The notes beneath the pieces are model-generated. The model worked only from the letters and a program-made list of their open reading frames with translations. It searched no databases and was not told the DNA's origin. DNA of 64,000 nt from the NCBI GenBank assembly GCA_021464415.1, contig CM038468.1, positions 32,228,969 to 32,292,968 on the forward strand. The letters are read 5' to 3'. Each line of letters opens with the position of its first letter. Position 1 is the stretch's first letter. The position numbers and the translations under genes were made by a program. Positions 24,358 through 35,187 of the stretch are shown piece after piece. This stretch comes from Lonicera japonica (taxonomy: Eukaryota; Streptophyta; Magnoliopsida; Dipsacales; Caprifoliaceae).

Positions 24358-24987
24358 GGGCTTATTATACATTGATTTTTACCAAAAATCCAATGAATAA
24401 TATTTTTTTGAATGAAGGGCCTATTTTTAATTGGTAATTAGTGTAAGAGGCCTATTTTGTTTTATATTTTAAATGAATGTATTTGAATAAATTTAAATAT
24501 CATTTAATTAATAAAAACATGTTATGTATTACCTAAATTACCACTTTTAATGAAATTTTCACAAAAAATATGGACTGCAAAGTTCATATTGCAATAAAAT
24601 ATGAACTGCAAAGTTCATATTGCAGTGAAATATGTACTGCAATATGAACTTTGCACTAAAAATATGGACTGCAAAGTTCACATTGCAGTAAAATATGGAC
24701 TGCAATATGAACTTTGCACTAAAAATATCGACTGCAAAGTTCACATTGCAGTGAAATACGGACTGCAAAGTTCATATTGCAGTGAAATATAGACTGCAAA
24801 GTTCATATTGCAGTCCATATTTTAATGCATATTGATATTTTTTTAGTTTATTTTAAGGGTTGGGATGTCATTTTATAATGAAAAAAAAAGACACATGTCA
24901 TATTATCAATAAAATAAAAAATAGGCCCTTTATTTAAAAAAAAATTATTCCTTGTCCTTAGTGTGAAAATCTTTCTCTAATAAGCCC
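24358..24987. mobile_element. MITE-like element with internal tandem/inverted repeats
   Basis: The left end GGGCTTATTATACATTGATT and the reverse-complemented right end GGGCTTATTAGAGAAAGATT form inverted repeats, and GGGCCTATTTTT recurs inside each end. The centre (24568-24828) has five or more copies of ACTGCAAAGTTCATATTGCAGT in both orientations. No target duplication was found. Confidence 0.55.
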
Positions 24988-27424
24988 TTTTTTTTAATTG
25001 CCCCAACGGAGAAAGAGCGTTAGGGGTATCCATAACTATGATATTACGGATAGTATGTCCAACCGATTCAAGAGATGACTGTGGACCTTAGCTCCTTTTA
25101 ACAATGAATGTCCTTAGCTTACCAATTATTAAATACTAAAGTTCACGAGCATATTATGAGAATTACATGACAAGACTCATATAAGCTGCATGTAACTTTA
25201 GTTTTCAATAAGGGAACTTATGATTTTTTTTTATAAAAAATTGATTTTCACTTAGTAATGCTAGTGCGTGACAAAAACAAACTAAATTTAATCAATTTTA
25301 GTAAATATCAAAAGTTTAACTCATTCCTAAGGTTTGATTATATGTATACATGACATATATCAAAACCGTTCTTAAAAAGTCATTAAAAGCTAAAATTGGC
25401 ACTATTTCGATACCGATTCCGGAATGACACCAAAACAGCGCTCGAAACTCCCAAATTACTTGAATAACTAACTTCGCTCAATAAGGGATAAGGATCGTCC
25501 TTTATTCAGCCTCGTTAGAGTTTTAGTACAAAAATTTGTAATTTGAAATTTTTCGGCCCTTTTGTCGAATAATCGAGAAATAATCTTAAAAATTCATGTT
25601 TTTAACGCATGAAAGGTTGCTATATTTTTCAGATTTATTAATTGACCTATAACCAATGAGAAATTCAAACCACAATCACAATTGAATCATACTTTCGCAC
25701 TAATCCGTCATGCTTTCGCACTAATCCGTCATGCTTTCACTACGGACCCCTAACTACTAAATTACACTAGCATGTTGATAAAAATTAAACAAAATATGAT
25801 AAATTCAATCACAAATTGACCAAACATATTTCTGAAATATAATTGAATAAGCATGCAAAATTTCACAGCAATTGAAACTAAGGAACGATTAATAAATAAA
25901 TAAAATACGGTTAAACAAATTTTGAAAAAATAGCACACTAGCGGTCACGAAAATTGCCTACTTTCCTCAGGAAAACTAGGGATTTGTATCCCCAAAATAG
26001 TAAAGTTTTGTAGAAAATTTGATTGCTGTCGTTTTGAAAGGTAAATCATCAAAATCGGCCAAGAAACAAACAAGTTGTGATTAAAATAAGAAAACACATA
26101 TTTTTAGGATTCTACGCGGGGTTCTACAAAAAAAAATCTAATAAAAATTATAAATTAAGCAAGGATTTCAATCATCAATCACATTCAAATACATAATTAA
26201 TTAACAATCTAAGCATTAATGAACATTAATTGAAATAAGTTAAAAATAAAATTGAAAGAAAAACTTACAGTTACGCAGTTATTGAAGAAGCTTAAAAATA
26301 ATAATTAAGGCTTGTTTGCCGCGGGATTCAAACACTGGACTAAGCATGAATAGAAAGCTGGTCACTTGCCATCTAAGCTAAGGACCCCATTCGATAAATA
26401 TCTGCATCTTGAATTTAGGTATTCTTTCGCGCTCAAACTCAATCCACTGGTACACTGATCGTATTTCTGCCATAACTTTGTACTCCAAACTCCGATTGAT
26501 GCAAGGTTTTCGCCTACGCGTAGATAACTCAGAGATCTACAACTTATATTTCTAGAGATAGATTAAATCATCCGGTTTAGACACATTTGAAAAATATAAA
26601 TTGAATCCTTAAAATGATTAATGAAGATGATTTTGGCATAAACTTAAGAGATCCTCCTTGGCAATACTCTAACTAAGAAAATATTGAGTCACAAAATCAC
26701 ATAAAGTATAGAAAGCACTCAACATATCATTAAAGCATTCAAGAATTGGAATCTCAAATTTATGGTATTTCTATGAATATTCAAAAACCAAACATGCTTG
26801 GCAATGAAAAGTATCTTATTCATAGAAGGAATGGACATAATATAATAAGAAATATCCAAGTGTATCATCTCCTCATTAATGCTTGAGATCTATGTATACA
26901 AGGCATACAAAGTCAAATCACCTTATGATGATTATCTTACTAATTTATGAATGGTTGATTGAATGGAGAAAATGAAAGATTCAACAAGTATTTAACAATA
27001 CTAACAATGGAATGAGAAACAAACCTACATAATTAATGCAATGCAAACTTCATCTTTTAGCCTTAGCAATGAAATTACTCCATGATAGTTGTATGAACAA
27101 AAACCATTAAAGTGATCTCCATTTCTCTCAAGAGTTTCTCTAACTAGATTTCTTACAAGTGATAATAGAAAGAGAAAGTGTAGGGAAAGTTCTTTATATT
27201 ACTTGAATCTAAACCTAGAAAATTACGTCTTCACATGAAAGACAAAGAGCAATTAAATAAGGGGAGAGCAATGCCCAAAAATGGCTATTCTAGTACACTT
27301 TTCTAAAGATCCCAATGGGTAAGCACTTAATCCTATCTAGAAATGGAAAGTCCAGCACTTTTGGTGAGTTTCAATGCATCAAAAGGTGAGAAAAGCTGCT
27401 TTTGGGGGCTGTACTATGTGATCC

Positions 27425-27552
27425 GGGAGGTCTCTGATCAATCAGAGGGTAGGTTTTGCTCTGTTGGGTGGGCTCTGATCGATCAGAGAGTAAATTCTGC
27501 ACTAAAAGGTGGCCTCTGATTGATCAAAGGCTCCTCTGATTGATCAGAGGAC
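27425..27552. repeat. Cluster of four CCTCTGATCGATCAGAGG-like palindromes
   Basis: Four dyads of the form CTCTGAT(C/T)(G/A)ATCA(G/A)AG occur within 130 bp. A perfect member is also found in the Gypsy-type LTR near 18115. Their role is unknown. Confidence 0.75.
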
Positions 27553-27806
27553 TGCTTCGGGAAACTTTATTCTTCTCATTTGACTTCTATCTTCCTTGAA
27601 CACTTCCCAAAGCTCCCCAACTTGCTTCTAAAATCTATGGGCACAATCAAGACACTAAAAAAGGCTACTTTGAGCCATGTTAAATCAATTCTTGATATTT
27701 TTAGAGTGTGTACAAAAAGTGGGTTAATTTAATTAATCTAAGTTAAGATAAACGCGATAATTAGAATCAAAATGGCATTAGCGACTACAAAATTGCGCGT
27801 TTATCA

Positions 27807-29217
27807 ATAAGTCATTTGGTCAATGCCCAATGACCAACGCAAGAAGGTTAGGAATATTGCCTTTTAAGTTTGAAAATAAAGTTAAAACTAAATTTTATTT
27901 AGTTATATGATGACATAAAATTTTATGGATAAAATTAATATGTATATCACCTTTTTACTACATATATTTATAGTTTAAAGTTTTTGAGGAAATTTTTTGG
28001 ACGTGGTTTACTCATTATAGTTATTATTTTCAACAAAGTTCAAAAAAAATCAATTCGCTTATTCTTAAAAATGGACGGTCCTTGTTTTTTTTTAAATTGA
28101 GGATCTTATTTTTTAGATCGGATCTGATATATATATATATATAATAGATATGAGATATATATATATGTGTGTGTGTGTGTGTGCGTGCGTGCGCGTATAT
28201 ATACACACTATCAATACCCTTTGGTCTTTAAACAAAGACCAACTATTTTGAGCTAGTAAACGAATTATTTTTTTTATGAAATTTGGTGAAAATGATCTCA
28301 ATGATTTAAAATTATCTCCACCAAATTTTATCTAAAAATTCAAACTATTGAAATTTAGATGTTTAGTTAACCCTCATTATGGTTGAATTTTTCAATACAA
28401 TTTGGTGAAAATGATCTGCTAATCATAAAAATCATTTTCACAAAGTTTCATCAGAAAATTCATTTATTTACCCCCTTTAAAATGATTGATCCTTAGGACA
28501 AGGGGCTGCATAATATATATATATAGGTCACATTCCAAAAATGGTTTCCTTCTTTTGACTAAAGAATGTATTTTCTTTTCTGAGTGGGTAAATAATTGAT
28601 TTTTTGGGTAAAAATTGGTGGGGATGCAGAGCTCATCCCACGATTTTATTAAGAAATTCAATCAGAAAGAGAGTGAATGTGTGTGCATTTATGGCCATTG
28701 AAATTTTAGATTTTTAAATGACCCACTTCCCGGATAAATTTTTTGATAAAATTTTGTGGGGTTTGTATACTCATTATGGAGATTATCCCTACCAAGTTTC
28801 ATCAAAATCTAATCATTTACTTATTCACAGAGAAAGTCCGGTCTTCAATTAAAAGAAGAAAATTATTTTCTAAGCCTAGCTAATATATATATTTAAAAGT
28901 TACATTTAATTACTTCATAGAACAGAATTAATGTATAAATTGAAGGTGGTCTAAATATTTGCTTAATGACTTCGAGTAATTTTTTATTTAAAGTAACAAA
29001 AAAAAATTGTATTGAATATATTTTATAAAGAGAGAAGTTACTAATATTTTACTTAGTGAAAATATAATCTAGCGTAGGCTGGTTGGCCTTCCTTGCAACG
29101 GGGGGGGGGGGGGGAGAGAGAGAGAAATTAAAATAAAAAAATTTGTTGGCTTAAAACGTGTTGGTATGGCACACTTTCAAATTTCTTCTTTCAAAGCTGA
29201 ACCCTAATCTTTATGGC
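27807..29217. other. Unassigned non-coding sequence
   Basis: No gene is recognised. It contains AT/TG/CG dinucleotide tracts at about 28125-28210. A G15-(AG)n run lies at 29100-29124. Short diverged repeats with the flavour TTTGGTGAAAATGATCT...CACCAAATTT also occur around 28270-28450. Confidence 0.5.
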
Positions 29218-29778
29218 CAGTGGCGTAGCCAGGAATTGCCGGCCGGGGTGCGCAATTTTCAGTTGGATGAGGAATTTGTTCTTATTTTGCTATAATACTT
29301 CTTTATTCTAAAATTAGCCCTATAAATTCAACATTTATTAAATTAATAACCAATTGCATATCATAACATCCATATTATTACTATTCGTGTAATTGTCGTT
29401 ACACTAATAACCAATTGCATATCATAACAGCTAATTGTCTCATGGCCCTTTTTTTTTATACATATAAGAACAAATATAAAATTTGATTAAAGAGAAAAAT
29501 TCAAACATAACTTGTTCCTATTATTATTTTTATACATATACGAACATGGGAGAAGAGAACAGAAAAAGAAAGGGGGAAGAGTCTCAGGTTCTCTCTCCAA
29601 ACTTATGTGTATTTCAATTCTCCAAATACCCCTCCACTTTTATTTCTTACAATTATATACCCCCAACTATAAATTTATACATATAAGTCCCTATATTTTT
29701 TAATTTTTTAAAAAAAAAAATGCCGAAATCGTCGGGGGTGCACGCGCACCCCCTCGCCACATTGTGGCTACACCCATG
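29218..29778. mobile_element. hAT-like non-autonomous element
   Basis: The left end is CAGTGGCGTAGCCAGGAATT and the reverse-complemented right end is CATGGGTGTAGCCACAATGT. GC-rich segments just inside both ends (GGCCGGGGTGCGCAA against GTGCACGCGCACCCCC) extend the symmetry. Flanking octamers do not match convincingly. No transposase is present. Confidence 0.5.
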
Positions 29779-30894
29779 CTATATGCTTAGTTGTTTGTGT
29801 CCTAATCACTGTATATTTGTTTATATTTGAGAATGGGCTTTTAAGGTTCATGTATATTTTTAATTTTAGCTCTACAAAAACAATGGACGTAATTAATATG
29901 AATATATGACCATATATTTCTTAAATGGGTGCAACTATTACATAGTAGTAATACGGAAGAAGCGGTAATATTTATTGCAATATAAAGACTCTTTCCATTG
30001 TTTTATATTGCCGTTTCATGCTCTCTATCTAATAAAGCTCCTTAATTTTTTTACTTTTCAACTTTTTGAGGTTTATTGTCCAATTAGTTTCCAATTACTC
30101 AATAAGGCTCCATTATTTTTATGGTGGTTGAGGAAGAAAACAATTTCATAAAAAATTATGAAGGACGGAAGACATGTACTCATAAAATAAGCATGAAATG
30201 ATGGCATCTTATCACATGGCTCAACTTATTTTCTAACTTCTTATTAAATCAAGTGTTTTTATTTTCCTTCTCCATGTTGTTATCAAACAGACCCGTAGTG
30301 TTCAATTTTCCATCCTATTTGTATCTTGTAATTTTGTATGTTTTTCACTTTTTTATTGAAATAAAAGTACATATTAAGGTGCCTTGATTACTAAACCTAA
30401 TTCATTTGTAGTATATGGTGACTGGTTTGGATGCTTACAAAGTGTTTGATTGAATGCCTTAAAGAAACTTGATTTACTACAAGTCATAGAAAATGGTTTG
30501 TTGTAAAGGTAAGCAGTATATATTTCTCTATATATATTATTCAGTAGAACTAGAAATTAAGTCAGAATTGACCTAGATCTACAAATACTCAAATTTACTA
30601 TTAACAAGCTACATTCAATTAATGGTAAACAATTAGATGAAAAGGTCCATTAAGCTCAGATTTTTACAAGTATTTTTTTCCCCCGATTAAAAAGCTTAAA
30701 TTTATTATAAGCATTTCTAAGCTAATATAAATGATTATACATAAAAGTAGAATTCTCCGTGTGGATCTCAATTAAGTCCATTACTATGCTTCTTTGCATA
30801 AACCTCAGTATAATCTACTCTTTTGCATGCTTTTGGATACAGAAGCTTCACATTTTTTTTTATCTTCATTTTTCTTTGTAATTTGTATAAACCT
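29779..30894. other. Unassigned non-coding sequence
   Basis: AT-rich; I could see no coding exon, RNA gene or element terminus here. Confidence 0.5.
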
Positions 30895-32154
30895 TAGGTT
30901 TTAAACTTTTTGCAGGAGCAGTCCAGGCTGTGTGTTGGTTTGTAGCATTTGAGAATTCCAAACAGAAATATCCTTGCTAAGAGGAGCTATTTTCCAATTT
31001 TTTCTTGAGGGGCCACATAGCATTAATCTTTTTCATCAGGTCTGGAGTTTTAACTAATGCGGAACCTTTAGGTAGAATTAATCTACCTAATAAGTTTAAC
31101 TTGCATTTCTCCAAAAATTGTAAATATTCATTTTCATCCAGTTTAACTACTGGTAAATCTCCTTTAAAATAAGGGACAGGTAACCAAAATTATGGGAAGC
31201 ACTGTGTGGCTTGACGCATGAAAAAAAGCTTGCAAAGCTAGGTTTTGAGCTTTATGCCCCTTCAATAGTAGTTACAACAGTGCCAGTAGTAGAAGACTGT
31301 ATTGTATCAGAGATGATAACAGAAACCTTTTGTTAACTAGTGGGTACAGAGTTGTATGAAGGGTTATTACCTGGCGTACTATTTTTTAGGCTTATTGGCG
31401 CCAAAATCACTATCTCTTTTTCTTCTCTGATTGGATGAAAAACACCATGAACATTGGATGAAAGTAACTGGTTTTTGGATATGGAAGCCTGAATATTACC
31501 ATGCCAATAGATTGAGGAGAAGAGAGGTGTGGACCTTTATCTGAAGCAAGAACTCCATCATGATCTGTATCTAAACTTGTATTTGGTTCCAAGTTGTAGC
31601 CTATTTCATTATCAAAAACCATTTGATGTTAAATGAGGGTGTTGAATGAGGAGTATCAAAAGATGAAGTTGGAAAAGGCATTTGCTCCTGAATGTTATTT
31701 TCTTACTCTCTAGAAGCTGGAACAAAATCATTGCTCTATATATTAACTAATTAAGGCAACGACTGGTAATGCTGAAATGTTGGACTGGTCTAGTATTGTT
31801 GTTGAGTTGAAAGGGATGTAACCTGATGGCTGTGTGAGGAAAGTGGGACTGGTTGTTGGTGGTATTAATTGGAACTAGGTGGGAAATCAATTGAAGCATT
31901 TGCTTTTGACGTTTCTCTTTCGTGCAATTGCATGTTGGAAGGTACAAGTTGGGCAATGACTTCCATTCCACTGAGGGACTGCTTGTTGAAGGTGGTGATG
32001 GTTGCTGAAAGTGAAAATTTTGCGGTAGAACAGTGGAAATGGAGGTGGTGGATAGGTGGTATTGTGATTGGTGAGGTGGAGGAGCGGTGGTGGGAGGCGG
32101 AGGGACAATGGAGGAAGGCTGGAGAGATGACCCTGGAAAACTCATTGTGTTCAT
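30895..32154 (-). pseudogene. Decayed LINE ORF1-like (DUF4283) sequence
   Basis: Read on the minus strand from 32154, a proline/serine-rich start (MNTMSFPGSSLQPSS...) gives way to a region with several stops and frameshifts. The stretch at about 31160-31000 reads FKGDLPVVKLDENEYLQF..., then LLGRLILPKGSALVKTPDLM, then INAMWPLKKKL. This follows the consensus of the plant DUF4283 domain found at the N-terminus of LINE ORF1 and zinc-knuckle proteins. The following segment retains F.LEFSN and SLKP, in the order expected for the domain's end. No reverse transcriptase follows within 1 kb, so the element is truncated. The joining of the proline-rich start to this domain is inferred. Confidence 0.5.
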
Positions 32155-33670
32155 AAAATTTTAGGAGGGACGAAAGAGGAGAGAAGTTTGCTATCTTTTC
32201 TCTAAAAATTTCATTGTGTTGTGGTTTTCATCTCTCACTTTTCCTAAAACATATTTATCACTTGAACTACAAGGTTATTGCATATAAATTAGCCTTTATA
32301 TAATTAATCAACTAATAATTTATACTGAGTTGTACTATTCATATATCAGTAATCTACTTAATATCGGAAAAAAATTAAAAAAAAAAATGGGTAAACTACA
32401 GCCCTCCTCAGTTCCTGCTTAAATCCAACCACCGAACGTGTTGATTAGGAAATATATTAAATTTTAAAACAAGCATCAAATCGATTACAGGTTTGGAATC
32501 GACAAATACCCGTAATGCTATGATGTTTCATTGCTAGTTATTTTAAATTATAACTTCATTTCATCACTGTATTAAAATCTACATTAATATTTTAAATCAC
32601 AAAAATTATGAATTATGAAAAAAGAAAGTTAGTTTGAGCTTTATTGTATATAATTGCGAGACAAAAATCAATGACGTTTTTGCATTCGACTCTAATTTTA
32701 AAAAAGTGATTAATTTTTAGTGACAGAATTTTGTGACAAAATGTTTGTCACAAATATAATATTTTATTATTTACATTTGCAGGGTGCCTAAACTAGTATT
32801 CTTACAAATTTAAAATTAAGCCTACTAAAAGGGTCTCCAAAATTCCTTTTTGGCTCGGATCAAAGGGTTGTGGCTCACTGGAAGAGGCTTCCCCACCTAG
32901 ATCTCAATGTTGCCCGATCAAACTGATTGTCTGCTGAATTTGGCCAAGACAGCATTCATAAAGGATTGAACTAATCCGAACGACAACGCATCAATAATAA
33001 TACCCACATTCAACGAAGAAAAAAAAAAGGTTTAAGTCTCTTACTTTTATTACAAATAATAAAGAAACCTCTCCACCCCGAGTGAGACATCTAATATTTT
33101 CGGAGTCCAGGCAGGCTCCCTACCATAACCAATAGACTAACCAAAATACCCGCTACAATTCAAATCGTCATAATTTCTCGTTTCTCAATTAAGACCCGAT
33201 TCTTTTCTTTTTTTTTCTTTTTTTGTTTTTTCTGATCAACAAACATTCACTAAAGAAACCACAATTACAAAACAAGGGTGTCAAGAGGGGGAGGATGACA
33301 AAACAGCCAATACCCTATAAGAGACTCTTTACTAGCTAGCCAAAGCAGTAATATTATATTATAATGAGCAACATTTAAAACCCTAATTCAATTTCACTCC
33401 ATCACCCCTTAATTCCTAACACAAAATCGGCAGCCAATAAATACCATAATCTAATTACAGTCTAACTGCATTGATTAACACTAATAATCCCAATCAAGAA
33501 TTAACCCTAAAGAACTCAAAATAAACAATTCAAATCATCAAGTAACCCTAAAGAACTCAAAATAAACAATCCAAACCGATTTATACTTAGGTAACCGAAA
33601 TTTCACTTCGGTTTTAATATAATATGCGGTCGAAACCAAAATTCAACCTCCCTGCCAATTAGAAAAATCA
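31945..33670 (+). repeat. Segmental duplication, copy B, left part
   Basis: Collinear with 637-3091 apart from the 780-bp insert private to copy A. It ends at TTAGAAAAATCA, where the CACTA element begins; the sequence resumes at 46133 with TCAGTTATCTGGCAAATATAA. It includes the AAACCCTAATTCAATTTC stretch also present in A. Confidence 0.9.
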
Positions 33671-34675
33671 CACTACACCAGATATGCTCTTAGGCGACAT
33701 ACTCTATTGGGTATGTCTCCTAAGACACATCTTAGGAGACATACTAACTGTATGTCTCCTAAGTTGCTCTCTTAAGAGACATACATTTAGTATGTCGCCT
33801 AAGTATTTACTTAGGAGACATATATACTCCGTATGTCTCCTAAGAGTGTTACTTAGGAGACTTACAATTAATACGTCGCCTAAGTACTTACTTACGAGAC
33901 ATATATGCTAAGTATGTCTCCTAATAGTGCCTCTTAGGAGACATACATATACTATGTCTCATAAGAAATATACTTAGGAGACATACTCAGTTTATATGTC
34001 GCCTAAGTAAGATAAAAAAAGGCCGGATGTAAAAAAAGGAACTTAGGCGACATACAATTAAGTATGTCTCCTAAGTTGCTCTCTTAAGAGACATACATTT
34101 AGTATGTCGCCTAAGTATTTACTTAGGAGACATATATACTCCGTATGTCTCCTAAGAGTGTTACTTAGGAGACTTACAATTAATACGTCGCCTAAGTACT
34201 TACTTACGAGACATATATGCTAAGTATGTCTCCTAATAGTGCCTCTTAGGAGACATACATATACTATGTCTCATAAGAAATATACTTAGGAGACATACTC
34301 AGTTTATATGTCGCCTAAGTAAGATAAAAAAAGGCCGGATGTAAAAAAGGGAACTTAGGCGACATACAATTAAGTATGTCTCCTAAGTTTCTCTCTTACG
34401 AGACATACATTTAGTATGTCGCCTAAGAGTATCACTTAGGAGACTTAAACTTAGTATGTCGCCTAAGTTCTTTTTACCACCGACACTTTTGTACGAACGG
34501 TTTCACTGACTTATCTTAAGAGACATACTTAATTGTATGTCTCCTAAGAGCTCACTTAGGAGACATACATTAATTGTATGTCGCCTAAGTTCTTTTTACC
34601 ACCGACACTTTGGTTTGACTGTCTTATCTTAGGCGACATACCTAAGATAATATGTCGCCTAAGAACCTGTTCCTC
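33671..34675. repeat. CACTA 5' terminus and subterminal repeat block
   Basis: About forty copies of (C)TTAG(G/A)(A/C)GACATAC occur, alternating in orientation as head-to-head pairs (GTATGTCTCCTAAG...CTTAGGAGACATAC) able to form hairpins. A 312-bp stretch containing 14 of them is duplicated in tandem and nearly identical: AAGTTGCTCTCTTAAGAG recurs at 33761 and 34073. Both A-type (GGAGAC) and C-type (GGCGAC) variants are used. By analogy with En/Spm these are the presumed binding sites of the element's TNPA-like protein. Confidence 0.92.
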
Positions 34676-35187
34676 TTTAAAACAGCAGTAACTTCTCCAT
34701 TTTCGGGATTTAAGCTTTTAGAGTGATTTTGGGTGATTTTTAGGCGATTTTGGCGATTTCAAGTTGTAAATCAACATCATTTTCCTCATCAAAGGCTTTG
34801 TTTGATCTATAGGTACACTACTTCTTATTCATATTAATTTTTAACAAATTTTTGTGTTTATATAAATTTTGAGATTAGTGTAAAAGATGTATGTTTTGTG
34901 TTGAAAATAACATATTATTGTTAGTTGTTGGCTTTATTTGATCACTAGGTTCATATTATCATTATTTTTTATAATTTTTTATGTTTATTTTATAAATTTC
35001 TAGATTTTTAGTGTTAAAAAATATATTTAAATGTTTAAAATAATATAAATATTGATATTAGTGTAAAAAATGTATATTTGGTGTTGAAAATATAGCTATT
35101 ATTATTGTTAGTTGTTGATAAACTTTGTATTTATAGTATAAATTTATAAATTTCTAATATTGTTTTATGATATATACGAAAGTGAAA
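34676..35187 (+). promoter_or_regulatory. Probable 5' leader/promoter of the CACTA transposase gene
   Basis: This interval lies between the last subterminal motif and the transposase ATG. It is AT-rich and has repeated phrases (TTTTGTGTTGAAAATA, ATTAGTGTAAAA) but no confidently placed TATA box or start site. Confidence 0.35.

Larger units (their letters stand above)
24048..27806. mobile_element. LTR-retrotransposon-like sequence, probably Gypsy-derived
   Basis: It is bounded by TGACTACGCTCAG at the left and ...GCGCGTTTATCA at the right. It contains phrases common in plant Gypsy LTR regions, such as GTCTAAGGTCGAACCACAGGGA near 24122 and CACGAGCATATTATGAG near 25144. It has no coding frame and no matching target duplication, so it may be a mosaic of more than one element. 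It hosts a MITE-like insert (24358-24987) and a cluster of palindromes (27425-27552). Confidence 0.4.

Noticed and set aside
33671..34675. Regularly spaced palindromic repeats that could be mistaken for a CRISPR-like array
   Set aside because: They alternate in orientation, vary in spacing and sit at the ends of a CACTA transposon in plant DNA.
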